Positions 5,504 to 13,354 of a stretch of DNA of 34,278 nucleotides are shown here, piece after piece. Origin of the DNA: JACOZG01 sp964564105 (lineage in GTDB: Bacteria > Patescibacteriota > Minisyncoccia > Phycocordibacterales > JACOZG01); the NCBI GenBank assembly GCA_964564105.1, contig CAZLZS010000009.1, forward strand, positions 1 through 34,278, read 5' to 3'. Numbering within the stretch: the first letter of the stretch is position 1; each line of letters opens with the position of its first letter. The notes below the pieces were generated by a model. The model was not told the DNA's origin, did no database searches, and saw only the letters and a list, made by a program, of their open reading frames with translations. The translations under genes were made by a program, and so were the position numbers.

Positions 5504-6721
5504 ATGACCATCCTCGGGATTGAGACGAGCTGCGACGAGACAGCAATAAGTGTGGTGGCAGGACGGGGCAAATTGCGCGGGCTACAGTTCCGCGTGCTCG
5601 CGCATGTCGTCAGTTCGCAAACTAAAGTTCACGCCCCTTACGGGGGTGTGGTGCCGATGCTCGCCAAACGGGAACATGGCAAAAATTTGATTCCGGTACT
5701 GAAAGAAGCATTAGAAGGGTCGAGGCTAATCAAAAATTCGACCTTAAAAACCAAAAACCCCAAGGTCGAACCTTGGGAAAATAAAATTCTCGGCCGAGAG
5801 CCGGAATTACTGAAACAATTTTTAGAATTCATCCCGACTGTCAACGCGCCAAAAATTGACGCCATCGCCGTTACCGTAGGCCCCGGTCTCGAACCGGCGC
5901 TTTGGACCGGCATCAGCTTTGCTCGCGCGCTCGCGCTGGTCTGGCAGAAACCACTTATCCTTATAAACCATATGGAGGGGCACATCTATTCTGTCCTAGC
6001 ACAAAGCGAGAAACGCAAAACTAAAAAGATAAAATTTCCGGCGCTGGCCTTATTAATCTCCGGCGGGCACACCGAGCTCGTGCTGATGCGCGATTGGTTC
6101 AAATACCGAATCATTGGCCAAACTCGCGATGACGCCGCGGGCGAGGCCTTCGACAAAGTGGCTCGCCTGCTCGGCCTCCCCTACCCGGGAGGTCCGGCAA
6201 TTTCTAAATTAGCGCAAGGGGCCAAGGGGCTGTCCTTGGGGCAACAAACACCCCCGTTGCCGCGACCGATGATCAATAGTCCAAATTTTGATTTCTCCTT
6301 TTCCGGTTTGAAAACAGCTGTCAAATACCTACTGGAAGATAAAAGGTCGGACCTTAAGAGAACCCGAGGTCCGACCTTGAGAAGAATGGTCGCCGCGGAC
6401 TTTCAGCAAGCAATAATCGATGTCTTGCTCGCTAAGACTGCCAGAGCGATAGAAAAATATAAACCGCGAACTTTAATCATCGCCGGCGGCGTCTCGGCCA
6501 ATAAACCACTGCGTCAGCAATTCACCAAGTATCTCACTAGACATACTCCGACTGTCGAACTCCTTCTGCCGACGCCAAAATTATCACTCGACAATGCCAC
6601 GATGATCGCGATGGCTGGGTATTTACGGCTCCTTCAGGGTTCGACCTTGAAAATTAAGAATCCTAAGGGCGAACCTTTTTTAAAAAGAATTCGTGCCCGC
6701 GGACGACTCGTTCTAAAATAA
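5504..6721 (+). CDS. tsaD: tRNA N6-threonylcarbamoyladenosine synthase subunit TsaD
   Basis: 405 residues, about 60 longer than usual for the family. TsaD transfers threonylcarbamoyl to A37 of ANN-decoding tRNAs. Present are GIETSCDET at the N-terminus, the metal site HMEGH (156-160), LLISGGHTELV, GEAFDKVARLLGLPYPGGP, NFDFSFSGLKTAV, AGGVSANKPLRQ and DNATMIAMAG. All active-site motifs are intact. The extra length comes from three in-frame palindromic DNA insertions: one near residues 77-92 (NSTLKTKNPKVEPW), one near 280-292, and one near the C-terminus (GSTLKIKNPKGEPF). All appear to fall in loops between conserved blocks. The start ATG is 7 bases after the -10, with no Shine-Dalgarno. Confidence 0.96.
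   Translation: MTILGIETSCDETAISVVAGRGKLRGLQFRVLAHVVSSQTKVHAPYGGVVPMLAKREHGKNLIPVLKEALEGSRLIKNSTLKTKNPKVEPWENKILGREPELLKQFLEFIPTVNAPKIDAIAVTVGPGLEPALWTGISFARALALVWQKPLILINHMEGHIYSVLAQSEKRKTKKIKFPALALLISGGHTELVLMRDWFKYRIIGQTRDDAAGEAFDKVARLLGLPYPGGPAISKLAQGAKGLSLGQQTPPLPRPMINSPNFDFSFSGLKTAVKYLLEDKRSDLKRTRGPTLRRMVAADFQQAIIDVLLAKTARAIEKYKPRTLIIAGGVSANKPLRQQFTKYLTRHTPTVELLLPTPKLSLDNATMIAMAGYLRLLQGSTLKIKNPKGEPFLKRIRARGRLVLK
5737..5770. repeat. Palindromic insertion A within tsaD
   Basis: TTCGACCTT (5737-5745) and AAGGTCGAA (5762-5770) form perfect 9-bp arms around a 16-base A-rich loop. It is translated in frame as STLKTKNPKVE, the same phase and almost the same peptide as copy C. Confidence 0.8.
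6343..6378. repeat. Palindromic insertion B within tsaD
   Basis: AAGGTCGGACCT (6343-6354) and AGGTCCGACCTT (6367-6378) form perfect 12-bp arms around a 12-base loop. Each arm is itself near-palindromic. It is read in a different phase from copies A and C (RSDLKRTRGPTL). Confidence 0.8.
6638..6675. repeat. Palindromic insertion C within tsaD
   Basis: GGTTCGACCTT (6638-6648) and AAGGGCGAACC (6665-6675) match in 10 of 11 positions around a 16-base loop. It is translated as STLKIKNPKGEP, parallel to copy A. Confidence 0.78.
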
Positions 6722-6730
6722 GCGGTTTTT

Positions 6731-6739
6731 TGATATAGT
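6731..6739 (+). promoter_or_regulatory. valS extended -10, predicted leaderless
   Basis: TGA-TATAGT (-10 at 6734-6739) lies 7 bases before the valS ATG at 6746. A weak TTCTAA sits 17 bp upstream (6711-6716), inside the end of tsaD. Confidence 0.6.
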
Positions 6740-6745
6740 GAACCG

Positions 6746-8938
6746 ATGCCTCTCAACGAGCGACTGCTTAAACCTTACGATCCCAAAGCGACCGAGGACA
6801 GGATTTACCGCCAATGGGAAGCGAGTGGCGCTTTCGCGCCGAGGCCAGACGCCCCAAACGGCGTTTTTTCTATGGTTCTGCCTCTGCCGAATGTGACCGG
6901 CACTCTCCACTTGGGCCACGCGGCCATGATCACAATTGAAGACATCCTGACCCGTTACGCCCGGATGCGAGGCAAAAAAACCTTGTGGTTGCCGGGCACG
7001 GATCACGCCGCCATCGCCACTCAAAGCAAGGTTGAGGAAATAATTTATAAACAAGAAAGCCGAACGCGACACGACCTCGGCCGGGAAGAATTCCTACGCC
7101 GTGTCGAGCAATTTGCCGCCGCGAGCCGCAATATCATCGTCAAGCAAATCAGAAGACTCGGCGCTTCAGTGGACTGGAGCCGCGAGGCCTTTACCCTTGA
7201 CGAGCCACGGAGTCGCGCCGTCCGAACCGCCTTCAAACGGCTCTACGACGCCGGACTCATCTACCGCGGCCGGCGGCTCGTCAACTGGGATCCGAAATTG
7301 CAAACCACGGTCTCGGATGACGAGATTGAATGGCAAACCGAAACCACGCCGCTCTATTATCTGAAATACGGCCCCTTTGTCATCACCACCGCCCGGCCGG
7401 AAACCAAGTTTGGCGACAAATATGTCGTGGTCCACCCGACGGACGAGCGTTACACCCAATTCCAATCCGGCCAAAAACTGACGGTGGAATGGATTAACGG
7501 ACCAGTCACCGCCACGGTGATCAAAGATGAAATCATTGACCGGGAATTCGGCACCGGCGCCATGACCATTACGCCGGCCCATGACCTCGCGGATAGCGAG
7601 ATCGCCGCGCGGCACGGTCTTGAATCCGAGCAGATAATTGATTTGGCTGGCAAGTTACTGCCGATTGCCGGAGAATTTAGCGGCCAGCACTGGAAAAAGG
7701 CCCGAGCGAAAATTGTGGCTAAGCTGGAGGCCAAAGGACTGGTGGAAAAAATTGATGCCAATTACCAGCATCAAATTGCCGTTAACAGCCGCGGCGGCGG
7801 CATTATCGAACCGCAGTTGCTAGAGCAATGGTTTGTCGCGGTCAATAAACCCTTTGGCCAAGAACAAAAAACTCTGAAGGATTTGATGCGCCAGCCGGTG
7901 GCCTCGGGCCAGATTAAAATCATTCCCGAACGCTTTGCTAAAATTTATTTCCACTGGATTGACAATCTGCGCGATTGGTGCATCTCACGGCAGATTTGGT
8001 ACGGTCACCGAATTCCAGTTTGGCGCCATGAGCCTAAATGCGTGCCCATTGCCGGCCGAGAAAAAGAAATTGAACAATGCCAAGAGATTGTGGTCGGGGA
8101 ACCGCTGGAGAAATGCCCGCACTGCAACGCTAAATTCATCCAAGACGAAGACACCTTAGACACCTGGTTTTCCTCCGGTCTCTGGACCTTCTCTACCCTG
8201 GGCTGGCCGAATGAAACCGAGGATCTTAAAATCTTCCACCCCACCACCCTACTCGAGACCGGCTACGACATCCTTTTCTTCTGGGTGGCGCGGATGATTC
8301 TGCTGAGCGGTTTTCTCCTCGGGCAAATTCCTTTCCGCACCGTCTATCTGCATGGCCTGGTCCGCGACAGCGGCGGCAAAAAAATGAGCAAGTCCAGAGG
8401 CAACATCATTGACCCCTTAGCCATGATTGATAAATATGGCGCCGACGCCCTACGTTTGGCTCTCGTTGTTGGCACCAGCCCGGGCGCTGACAACCAAATT
8501 TCAGAAGACAAAATCCGCGGTTACAAACACTTTGCCAATAAACTCTGGAACATTGGGCGCTTTATCTTGGCGGCCGTTGGCGACGAGGTGCCAGCGCAGC
8601 CAGCGACCATTCCCGCCGCTGATCAAAATCTGATCAAGCAACTTGATGAATTGACTAAAGAGATAACTGCTGATCTTGAAACTTACCACTTTTCCCTCGC
8701 CGCCGAAAAACTCTACCACTATGTCTGGCACACTCTGGCTGATAAAATAATTGAGGCGGCTAAGCCGCGGCTCCTCACGGTGGCGCCGGAGACAAAATGG
8801 TTACTCGACACTTTGTTTGAACGTTGTCTACGTCTGCTTCATCCCTTTATTCCATTTATCACCGAGGAGTTATGGTCGCTCAGACCAGAATCAACTGAAT
8901 CAAAACCCCTCATCACCGCTCCATGGCCGACAACTTAA
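6746..8938 (+). CDS. valS: Valyl-tRNA synthetase, compact form
   Basis: 730 residues; many bacterial ValS proteins have about 870-950. It charges tRNA-Val in the cytoplasm. Visible are the class I HLGH (55-58) and KMSKS (546-550) motifs, the tryptophan-rich catalytic segment (DNLRDWCISRQIWYGHRIPVW), a zinc-finger-like CPHC, and the editing domain (TTARPETKFGDKYVVVHPTDERY, then GTGAMTITPAHD). The anticodon-binding domain is present up to FITEELWSLRP. The usual C-terminal coiled-coil tRNA-binding arm is missing, which accounts for much of the size difference. The next gene overlaps its end by 16 bases, so the short C-terminus is not an assembly artefact. It heads the operon valS-prsW-hsp20-hypothetical. 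Confidence 0.97.
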   Translation: MPLNERLLKPYDPKATEDRIYRQWEASGAFAPRPDAPNGVFSMVLPLPNVTGTLHLGHAAMITIEDILTRYARMRGKKTLWLPGTDHAAIATQSKVEEIIYKQESRTRHDLGREEFLRRVEQFAAASRNIIVKQIRRLGASVDWSREAFTLDEPRSRAVRTAFKRLYDAGLIYRGRRLVNWDPKLQTTVSDDEIEWQTETTPLYYLKYGPFVITTARPETKFGDKYVVVHPTDERYTQFQSGQKLTVEWINGPVTATVIKDEIIDREFGTGAMTITPAHDLADSEIAARHGLESEQIIDLAGKLLPIAGEFSGQHWKKARAKIVAKLEAKGLVEKIDANYQHQIAVNSRGGGIIEPQLLEQWFVAVNKPFGQEQKTLKDLMRQPVASGQIKIIPERFAKIYFHWIDNLRDWCISRQIWYGHRIPVWRHEPKCVPIAGREKEIEQCQEIVVGEPLEKCPHCNAKFIQDEDTLDTWFSSGLWTFSTLGWPNETEDLKIFHPTTLLETGYDILFFWVARMILLSGFLLGQIPFRTVYLHGLVRDSGGKKMSKSRGNIIDPLAMIDKYGADALRLALVVGTSPGADNQISEDKIRGYKHFANKLWNIGRFILAAVGDEVPAQPATIPAADQNLIKQLDELTKEITADLETYHFSLAAEKLYHYVWHTLADKIIEAAKPRLLTVAPETKWLLDTLFERCLRLLHPFIPFITEELWSLRPESTESKPLITAPWPTT

Positions 8939-9678
8939 CCCTAATCCTTTACTCCCTAGCCGGCGGCCTGATTCCGGTCGGCGTCTGGCTGTGGTTCTGG
9001 CTGAAAGAAGATAAGCAGAAACCAGAACCGACGCGTCTCGTCGTCCGAGTATTCCTGGCTGGCGCGGCGAGTGTGGCCCTGGCCTATTTCTTTGAACGTT
9101 CGGCCTGTAATTTATCCTGGCTCACTGCCGCCTGCCAAGGACTTTCCCACCCGGATTGGCTGGCCATGAGCGTTCAGACTAAAACTTTACTCCTGGCCTG
9201 GGCCGGCATCGAAGAAGTTCTTAAATTCATTGCTGCCTACTTAATAATTTTCCGGCAAGCGGCTTTTGACGAACCAGTGGATGCCATGATCTACTTAATT
9301 ACCGCCGCGCTCGGTTTTGCCGCGGTTGAAAACGGCTTATTCCTCTTTAACGCCTTGACGGAAACCGGGCCGGCGGTCTTTCTCCTCACTGGTAACCTTC
9401 GTTTTATGGGCGCGAATATCGTCCATGTGGTATCCTCGGCCTTGGTCGGCGGCATGCTGGCCTTAGCTTTCTGTTTCCGGGGGTTTAGACGGTTAAGCTA
9501 CATCGGCGCCGGACTAATCACGGCCACACTCTTGCACGCTCTATTTAATTTCCTTATAATTATCGCGGACAGCCATGAGCTATTCAAAGTGCTAACGCTA
9601 TTATGGTTTTTCGCCGTTTTTATTATTTTACTTTTCGAAAAAGTAAAAACTGTGGTTTGTCCGCCAAAATATGTTTAA
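8923..9678 (+). CDS. PrsW-family intramembrane metalloprotease
   Basis: 251 residues with about seven hydrophobic segments. The PrsW/CAAX-like motifs are all visible: EEVLKF at 97-102 (EExxK), FAAVEN ending at 136-137 (FxxxEN), and histidines in membrane segments at 168 (NIVHVV) and 205 (LLHALFNF). Family members bind zinc in the membrane; Bacillus PrsW performs site-1 cleavage of the anti-sigma factor RsiW. The gene starts 16 bases inside valS and ends 8 bases inside hsp20, so it is co-transcribed with both. The substrate is unknown, and no anti-sigma factor is nearby. Confidence 0.88.
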   Translation: MADNLTLILYSLAGGLIPVGVWLWFWLKEDKQKPEPTRLVVRVFLAGAASVALAYFFERSACNLSWLTAACQGLSHPDWLAMSVQTKTLLLAWAGIEEVLKFIAAYLIIFRQAAFDEPVDAMIYLITAALGFAAVENGLFLFNALTETGPAVFLLTGNLRFMGANIVHVVSSALVGGMLALAFCFRGFRRLSYIGAGLITATLLHALFNFLIIIADSHELFKVLTLLWFFAVFIILLFEKVKTVVCPPKYV

Positions 9679-10135
9679 AAATAAACGTTCATTCTTCGAA
9701 CGGCTGACCGGTAGCATCTCCGTTTTCAATCAGGAGCCGGCGCCGGAGATCAAGACCGAGACGACGATCCGAGCCAATCACGACTGGCTGAGGGAGGGCG
9801 CCGAAGAGGGCGAGCTGGCGGTGGATGTGCACCAGACACCGACGGAAATCGTCGTCAAAGCCATGATCGCCGGTGTCAAGCCAGAAGATCTAAATATCTC
9901 CATTTCTCGCGAGATGGTCACGATCCGCGGCAAACGGGATGAGACTGAAGTGGTGAACGAGGCGGATTATTTCCAGAAAGAACTGTATTGGGGCGCGTTT
10001 GCCAAAACCATCCTTCTGCCGGCTGAAGTCGAACCCGAAGAGGCCGAGGCCGTTGAGCGCCACGGTTTGCTCATCATCCGCCTGCCCAAGATTGACCGCC
10101 AGCGGGTGCAGAAATTAAAAGTTAAATCGATATAA
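9671..10135 (+). CDS. Small heat-shock protein, Hsp20/alpha-crystallin family
   Basis: 154 residues. An alpha-crystallin domain spans roughly residues 50-145 (ELAVDVHQTPTEIVVKAMIAG, then VTIRGKRDET, YFQKELYWGAFAKTILLP and GLLIIRLPK). It is an ATP-independent holdase that binds unfolding proteins and forms oligomers. The ATG lies inside the end of the PrsW gene (8-base overlap), so expression is tied to the valS operon. No separate heat-shock promoter is visible in the overlap. Confidence 0.93.
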   Translation: MFKNKRSFFERLTGSISVFNQEPAPEIKTETTIRANHDWLREGAEEGELAVDVHQTPTEIVVKAMIAGVKPEDLNISISREMVTIRGKRDETEVVNEADYFQKELYWGAFAKTILLPAEVEPEEAEAVERHGLLIIRLPKIDRQRVQKLKVKSI

Positions 10136-10138
10136 CTT

Positions 10139-11623
10139 ATGCCTCCCGACCAAATGCAAACACCCCCGCCTCTTGAACCAACACCGCGACACCACGGCCC
10201 GCTTTTGGCCGCACTCATTTTTTCAATAATCGCGCTGCTGGCCGCCGGAGGACTGATCTTTGCCTATTGGCAAGAGTTAGGACTATTCGCTAAAGCGCCA
10301 TATGACGAGAACGGTTTTCTGTCTGACTTGGCGCACACTCTAGACAAAATACGCACGGCTGAATACACAATTGCTTTGAATTTCTCTATTGTCCCGCGCG
10401 ATGACGGAGCGAGGGCGTTTACGCCACCGGCACCCGATCCCAACGACCGCCGCCGTTGGCAAAACGATTTACAACGCTTCGAAGAACTAACCGAGGTACT
10501 TGATGAATTAAGCAACGCTTACCGTTTATCGTCTAAAACTTCTGCCAAACGTCTATATCCAAAAGAACTACCTGGCCGAACTTACACCACCACTGCCGAC
10601 CGAAAGAATTTTAACCTGCCATTCACTTTTGAGACAGGTGAAGCAATTAAAAGAATCAGAAACAGTTGGGGTTATCAAAGTACGAGCACGGTCATTGCCG
10701 GTCAAACTGTTACTTTCACCAGAGACAGCCCGAACCGCATATACTTCCCGGATGAACCGCCCAGATCATTCCTATCTTCTCTAGCCGACCTAACAGATAA
10801 ATTGCCAGCCAATGGGCAGATGACCGCTCAATTTGGCGGACTAATCAACCGGCCGACGGCCAGCGACGAACCAAATCAAACCGAACAAAACAAATCAGTG
10901 GACACCAGTTTTAACTTCTCTTTTAATGGCCAATTTGATGATTTATCAATTCGGGCGGCGGCTGAATTCCGCAAGATCGGTGAGGATTTATACTTCCGAA
11001 TCAATAATTTTCCTAATCTCTTTTTCCTGTCGCAGTTATCGGCCATTAAAGGCAAATGGGTGGAAATCTCCAAAACCGATCGGGGCAATTCAATATCTTC
11101 TCTGCCTATCAGAATCAGCAAATACAACGAGGAATGGCGGAACGATTTACAGAAACAATTGGATATTCTCGAACGGTTGTGGAATAACTATCAGATTTTT
11201 GACTTTGCCGCGCCGCCGAAGAAAATCAAGATTGAAAACGAAAAACTATGGCAATACGAGTTGCGGCTTAACCGCGACGATTTGATTGATTTTCTTAAGG
11301 CGTGGAAAAATGAACTTGGCGGCGACGAGAATGATTTAGACGAAATCGTCACGGCGCTTGAAAGCGAAGAAGCCGCCGCTATTTTAAATTATTTACAAGA
11401 CAATACAACCATCATTATCCTGATTAACCAAACCGGCTGGCCAGTCCGAATGGAAAGTAGGTTCCGGCTGGTTCCCCACGATACGGCATCTCATTTAATC
11501 GGCAAACAGGGGTTATCCGTTTCCTCAATCACCATAAAAAACATCAATCAGCCGATTACTATTTCCATTCCAGACGGCGAAATCATCCCCTTCAAAGAGG
11601 CCTTGGAGAGTTTGTCATTTTGA
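10139..11623 (+). CDS. Single-pass membrane protein of unknown function
   Basis: 494 residues. A proline-rich cytoplasmic N-terminus (about 20 residues) leads into one transmembrane helix (LLAALIFSIIALLAAGGLIFAY, about 22-43) and a large extracytoplasmic domain. The domain is rich in Asn, Asp, Arg and beta-prone segments, has no cysteine pattern and contains no motif I recognise. Repeated phrases such as FNFSFNGQFDDLSIRAAAEF suggest a beta-sheet fold resembling a carrier or lipoprotein domain. It starts 3 bases after hsp20 and is the last gene of the valS operon. Confidence 0.7.
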   Translation: MPPDQMQTPPPLEPTPRHHGPLLAALIFSIIALLAAGGLIFAYWQELGLFAKAPYDENGFLSDLAHTLDKIRTAEYTIALNFSIVPRDDGARAFTPPAPDPNDRRRWQNDLQRFEELTEVLDELSNAYRLSSKTSAKRLYPKELPGRTYTTTADRKNFNLPFTFETGEAIKRIRNSWGYQSTSTVIAGQTVTFTRDSPNRIYFPDEPPRSFLSSLADLTDKLPANGQMTAQFGGLINRPTASDEPNQTEQNKSVDTSFNFSFNGQFDDLSIRAAAEFRKIGEDLYFRINNFPNLFFLSQLSAIKGKWVEISKTDRGNSISSLPIRISKYNEEWRNDLQKQLDILERLWNNYQIFDFAAPPKKIKIENEKLWQYELRLNRDDLIDFLKAWKNELGGDENDLDEIVTALESEEAAAILNYLQDNTTIIILINQTGWPVRMESRFRLVPHDTASHLIGKQGLSVSSITIKNINQPITISIPDGEIIPFKEALESLSF

Positions 11624-11653
11624 AAGAAAAAAGCCCGACCAAGAGGTCGAGCT
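11624..11653 (-). terminator. pyrH terminator
   Basis: On the minus strand, AGCTCGACC pairs with GGTCGGGCT (one G-T pair) around TCTT and is followed by TTTTTTC. The stem covers 11632-11653. It is also placed to stop plus-strand transcripts after the upstream operon, less efficiently. Confidence 0.8.
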
Positions 11654-11671
11654 CGATGGACGCTTGTTTCA

Positions 11672-12379
11672 TCACGGATGCACAAGAGTACCGATGCTGT
11701 CGCCGGCGATGACGGACTGGAAAGGCTCCCGAAAGTCGAAAACGCGGATCGGCAAGCGAAAGCGTTCGGCCAAAACTACGGCGCTGCGATCCAAAATCAC
11801 ATGCAGGCCACGACTGAGAAAATCGTGACAGGATAACTGCTCGATGAGACGAGCATTCGGGTCATGTTTTGGATCAGCATTAAACACTCCGGCCACGGTT
11901 GTCCCCTTGAAGACAAAGTCGGCGCCGAGTTCGCGCGCGCGAACCACGGCAGCCGTATCGGTGCTGAAACCGATCTGACCAAGACCGCCGGCCAAAAGCA
12001 GTATCTCGCCTCTCGCGAGCACTCGACGCGCCCGATCACAAGAATAAGTTTCCATCGCCGACGGCACTGGAAAACCGCTCATCGCCACTGTCGGCACTTC
12101 ATTTTCCTGCAACGAATCTCTAAGGGTCAAAACATTCATAACCGTTGCTAGCATACCGATATGGTCGGCGGTGATCTGATTACAACCACTAGCCAAGTCC
12201 ATATCAGAATGGTTGCCGCCGCCGACAACTACCGCCAATCTTGCAATCTCGTGAGCCGCGGCTAATTTAACGGCCACTGATTGCACCGCCGAATTAGTTA
12301 TCTGTCTGAGCGAGGAGAGATTGCTAAAAACCCTACCGCTCAATTTGAGAACCACCTGTCTTTTCTGACTTTTTGCCAT
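11672..12379 (-). CDS. pyrH: UMP kinase
   Basis: 235 residues. Amino-acid-kinase fold: VVLKLSGRVF near the N-terminus, VVVGGGNHS, the UMP-kinase hallmark ADHIGMLATVMNVLTLRDSL, then GFSTDTAAVVRARELGADFVFKGTTVAGVFNADP. PyrH phosphorylates UMP to UDP in pyrimidine nucleotide synthesis. The usual GTGNPFFTTDT reads GLGQIGFSTDT and KATKVDGVY reads KGTTVAGVF, so it is a divergent member. It is a single-gene unit with a terminator and a leader carrying a boxA-like motif. Confidence 0.9.
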   Translation of the reverse strand: MAKSQKRQVVLKLSGRVFSNLSSLRQITNSAVQSVAVKLAAAHEIARLAVVVGGGNHSDMDLASGCNQITADHIGMLATVMNVLTLRDSLQENEVPTVAMSGFPVPSAMETYSCDRARRVLARGEILLLAGGLGQIGFSTDTAAVVRARELGADFVFKGTTVAGVFNADPKHDPNARLIEQLSCHDFLSRGLHVILDRSAVVLAERFRLPIRVFDFREPFQSVIAGDSIGTLVHP

Positions 12380-12422
12380 CTCTTGTCTCTCTTTCTGCTA
12401 GTTTTTCTAGCCGCCAAATAAA

Positions 12423-12473
12423 CTGTCAAAGAACAACTCGTCTATAATCTATATCATAGATTGAAAAAGTCAA
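12423..12473 (-). promoter_or_regulatory. pyrH promoter and boxA-like leader motif
   Basis: On the minus strand, TTGACT (12468-12473) is followed after 16 bases by TAGATT (12446-12451); an alternative extended -10 is TGA-TATAGA just upstream. Downstream in the leader, GTTCTTTGACAG (12423-12434) resembles the boxA of Gram-positive rRNA operons (GTTCTTTGAAAAC). The exact -10 is uncertain. Confidence 0.45.
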
Positions 12474-12562
12474 CATTTTTTGAATCTGAACCGACAGTTA
12501 TCGGCGACCGCATTTAGTTGTCAGTTCAAGTTCATTTCTGATGAACAAGGGACATTGATTGA

Positions 12563-12635
12563 TGCCCAGAGTCAGAATTGCACTGACGACCCTTCGCTCT
12601 TCAGGCGAATGCTCTGCTCACTGAGCTATCTGGGC
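12563..12635 (-). tRNA. tRNA-Phe (GAA)
   Basis: 73 nt. The acceptor is GCCCAGA/TCTGGGC with discriminator A, the anticodon loop is CTGAAGA (anticodon GAA) on a TTCGC/GCGAA stem, and the T arm is GTCAG-TGCAATT-CTGAC. CCA is not encoded. Confidence 0.95.
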
Positions 12636-12640
12636 AAAAT

Positions 12641-12889
12641 TTACTTCGGCAAAGTATTAATCAGGTTTTCCCACACGGCCTTGATCTGCGGCCAGGAAGC
12701 CAGCCACTCGTCAAGGTAAGGCTGCAGATAATAATACAGCCCGCCCGCCGCGGCCAGCACGATCAATAATTTTAAGACTGACCAAGCCGCGGCCCAGCGC
12801 CGGGCGCGCTGAAGACGATGGAGCATTTGATTATTTTCCTCGACCTGCTCCAAAATTTTCTGCAGGGTGGGACGATCTTCCGCGTACAT
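12641..12889 (-). CDS. Small single-pass membrane protein
   Basis: 82 residues from ATG 12889; an in-frame TTG one codon earlier is less likely. An N-terminal amphipathic helix (TLQKILEQVEENNQMLHRLQRA) precedes one transmembrane segment (WSVLKLLIVLAAAGGLYYYL, about 37-56) and a short Trp-containing tail. Family unknown. It sits between tRNA-Arg and tRNA-Phe on the same strand and has its own extended -10 nine bases before the ATG, with no Shine-Dalgarno. It may be co-transcribed with tRNA-Phe, which begins 6 bases after its stop. Confidence 0.6.
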   Translation of the reverse strand: MYAEDRPTLQKILEQVEENNQMLHRLQRARRWAAAWSVLKLLIVLAAAGGLYYYLQPYLDEWLASWPQIKAVWENLINTLPK

Positions 12890-12897
12890 CAAGATAA

Positions 12898-12906
12898 ACT
12901 ATAACA
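12898..12906 (-). promoter_or_regulatory. Extended -10 of the small membrane protein
   Basis: On the minus strand, TGT-TATAGT (-10 at 12898-12903) ends 9 bases before the ATG. It lies in the short gap after tRNA-Arg. The -35 region would fall inside the tRNA and is not convincing. Confidence 0.5.
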
Positions 12907-12911
12907 CAATT

Positions 12912-12983
12912 TGTCCTCGACAGGAATCGAACCTGTATCTAGGGCTTAGGAGTCCCTGGTTCTATCCATTGAACTACGAGGAC
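12912..12983 (-). tRNA. tRNA-Arg (CCU)
   Basis: 72 nt. The acceptor is GTCCTCG/CGAGGAC with discriminator A, the anticodon loop is CTCCTAA (anticodon CCT, reading AGG), and the T arm is ACAGG-TTCGATT-CCTGT. The anticodon-stem pair next to the loop is an A-G mismatch. Confidence 0.92.
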
Positions 12984-12986
12984 TAT

Positions 12987-13241
12987 TTAGAGCCCAAGCA
13001 ATTGGGCCAGTCGGGCGCGGTTGTAACCGATCACCACTTCTTCATTCGCGCCGTCGGCGGCGCTCACGGTGATCACCGGCACGCCGAGCTGGCCGCTTTT
13101 ATCCACCATTTCCTGTCGCCTAATCAAATCAGTCAAAACATCGTGTTCTTCGTAGTTGACCTGATTGGCCTTAAAAAATTCCTTGGTTTGCCGGCAATAA
13201 ACACAGCTCGGCGTGGTATAAATTGTCACTTTTTTATTCAT
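12987..13241 (-). CDS. Glutaredoxin / NrdH-type redoxin
   Basis: 84 residues. A thioredoxin fold with the redox motif CVYC at 13-16 preceded by YTTPS, the cis-proline segment GVPVITV and a terminal GYNRARLAQLL helix. Such proteins reduce ribonucleotide reductase or other disulfides at the expense of glutathione or thioredoxin reductase. A class II ribonucleotide reductase and a thioredoxin-reductase-like gene are in the same window. No glutathione genes are visible, so an NrdH-like role is plausible. The ATG is 7 bases past TGC-TAAAAT, and the gene ends 4 bases before tRNA-Arg. Confidence 0.9.
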   Translation of the reverse strand: MNKKVTIYTTPSCVYCRQTKEFFKANQVNYEEHDVLTDLIRRQEMVDKSGQLGVPVITVSAADGANEEVVIGYNRARLAQLLGL

Positions 13242-13247
13242 CTTTTG

Positions 13248-13256
13248 ATTTTAGCA
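13248..13256 (-). promoter_or_regulatory. Glutaredoxin extended -10, predicted leaderless
   Basis: On the minus strand, TGC-TAAAAT (-10 at 13248-13253) is followed by CAAAAG and the ATG, which places the start codon 7 bases after the -10. It lies in the 20-base gap after tRNA-Gly. Confidence 0.65.
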
Positions 13257-13261
13257 TATTT

Positions 13262-13332
13262 TGCGGGATACGAGAATCGAACTCGTGTCTCATGCTTGGG
13301 AAGCACGCATTCTGCCACTAAACCAATCCCGC
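13262..13332 (-). tRNA. tRNA-Gly (CCC)
   Basis: 71 nt. The acceptor is GCGGGAT/ATCCCGC with discriminator A, the anticodon loop is TTCCCAA (anticodon CCC) on a CGTGC/GCATG stem, and the T arm is ACGAG-TTCGATT-CTCGT. CCA is not encoded. Confidence 0.94.
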
Positions 13333-13350
13333 GCCTATCTGCCGATAGGC
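13333..13350. repeat. Hairpin between the FtsB-like gene and tRNA-Gly
   Basis: GCCTATC-TGCC-GATAGGC is a 7-bp perfect hairpin. It overlaps an alternative TCTGCC/GGCAGA pairing and is next to a repeated AGATCT. No T-run follows on either strand. Confidence 0.55.
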
Positions 13351-13354
13351 AGAT

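Noticed and set aside
12480..12562. Hairpin GTTCAT-TTCTG-ATGAAC as a tRNA-Phe terminator
   Set aside because: Six base pairs and no T-run; too weak to call.
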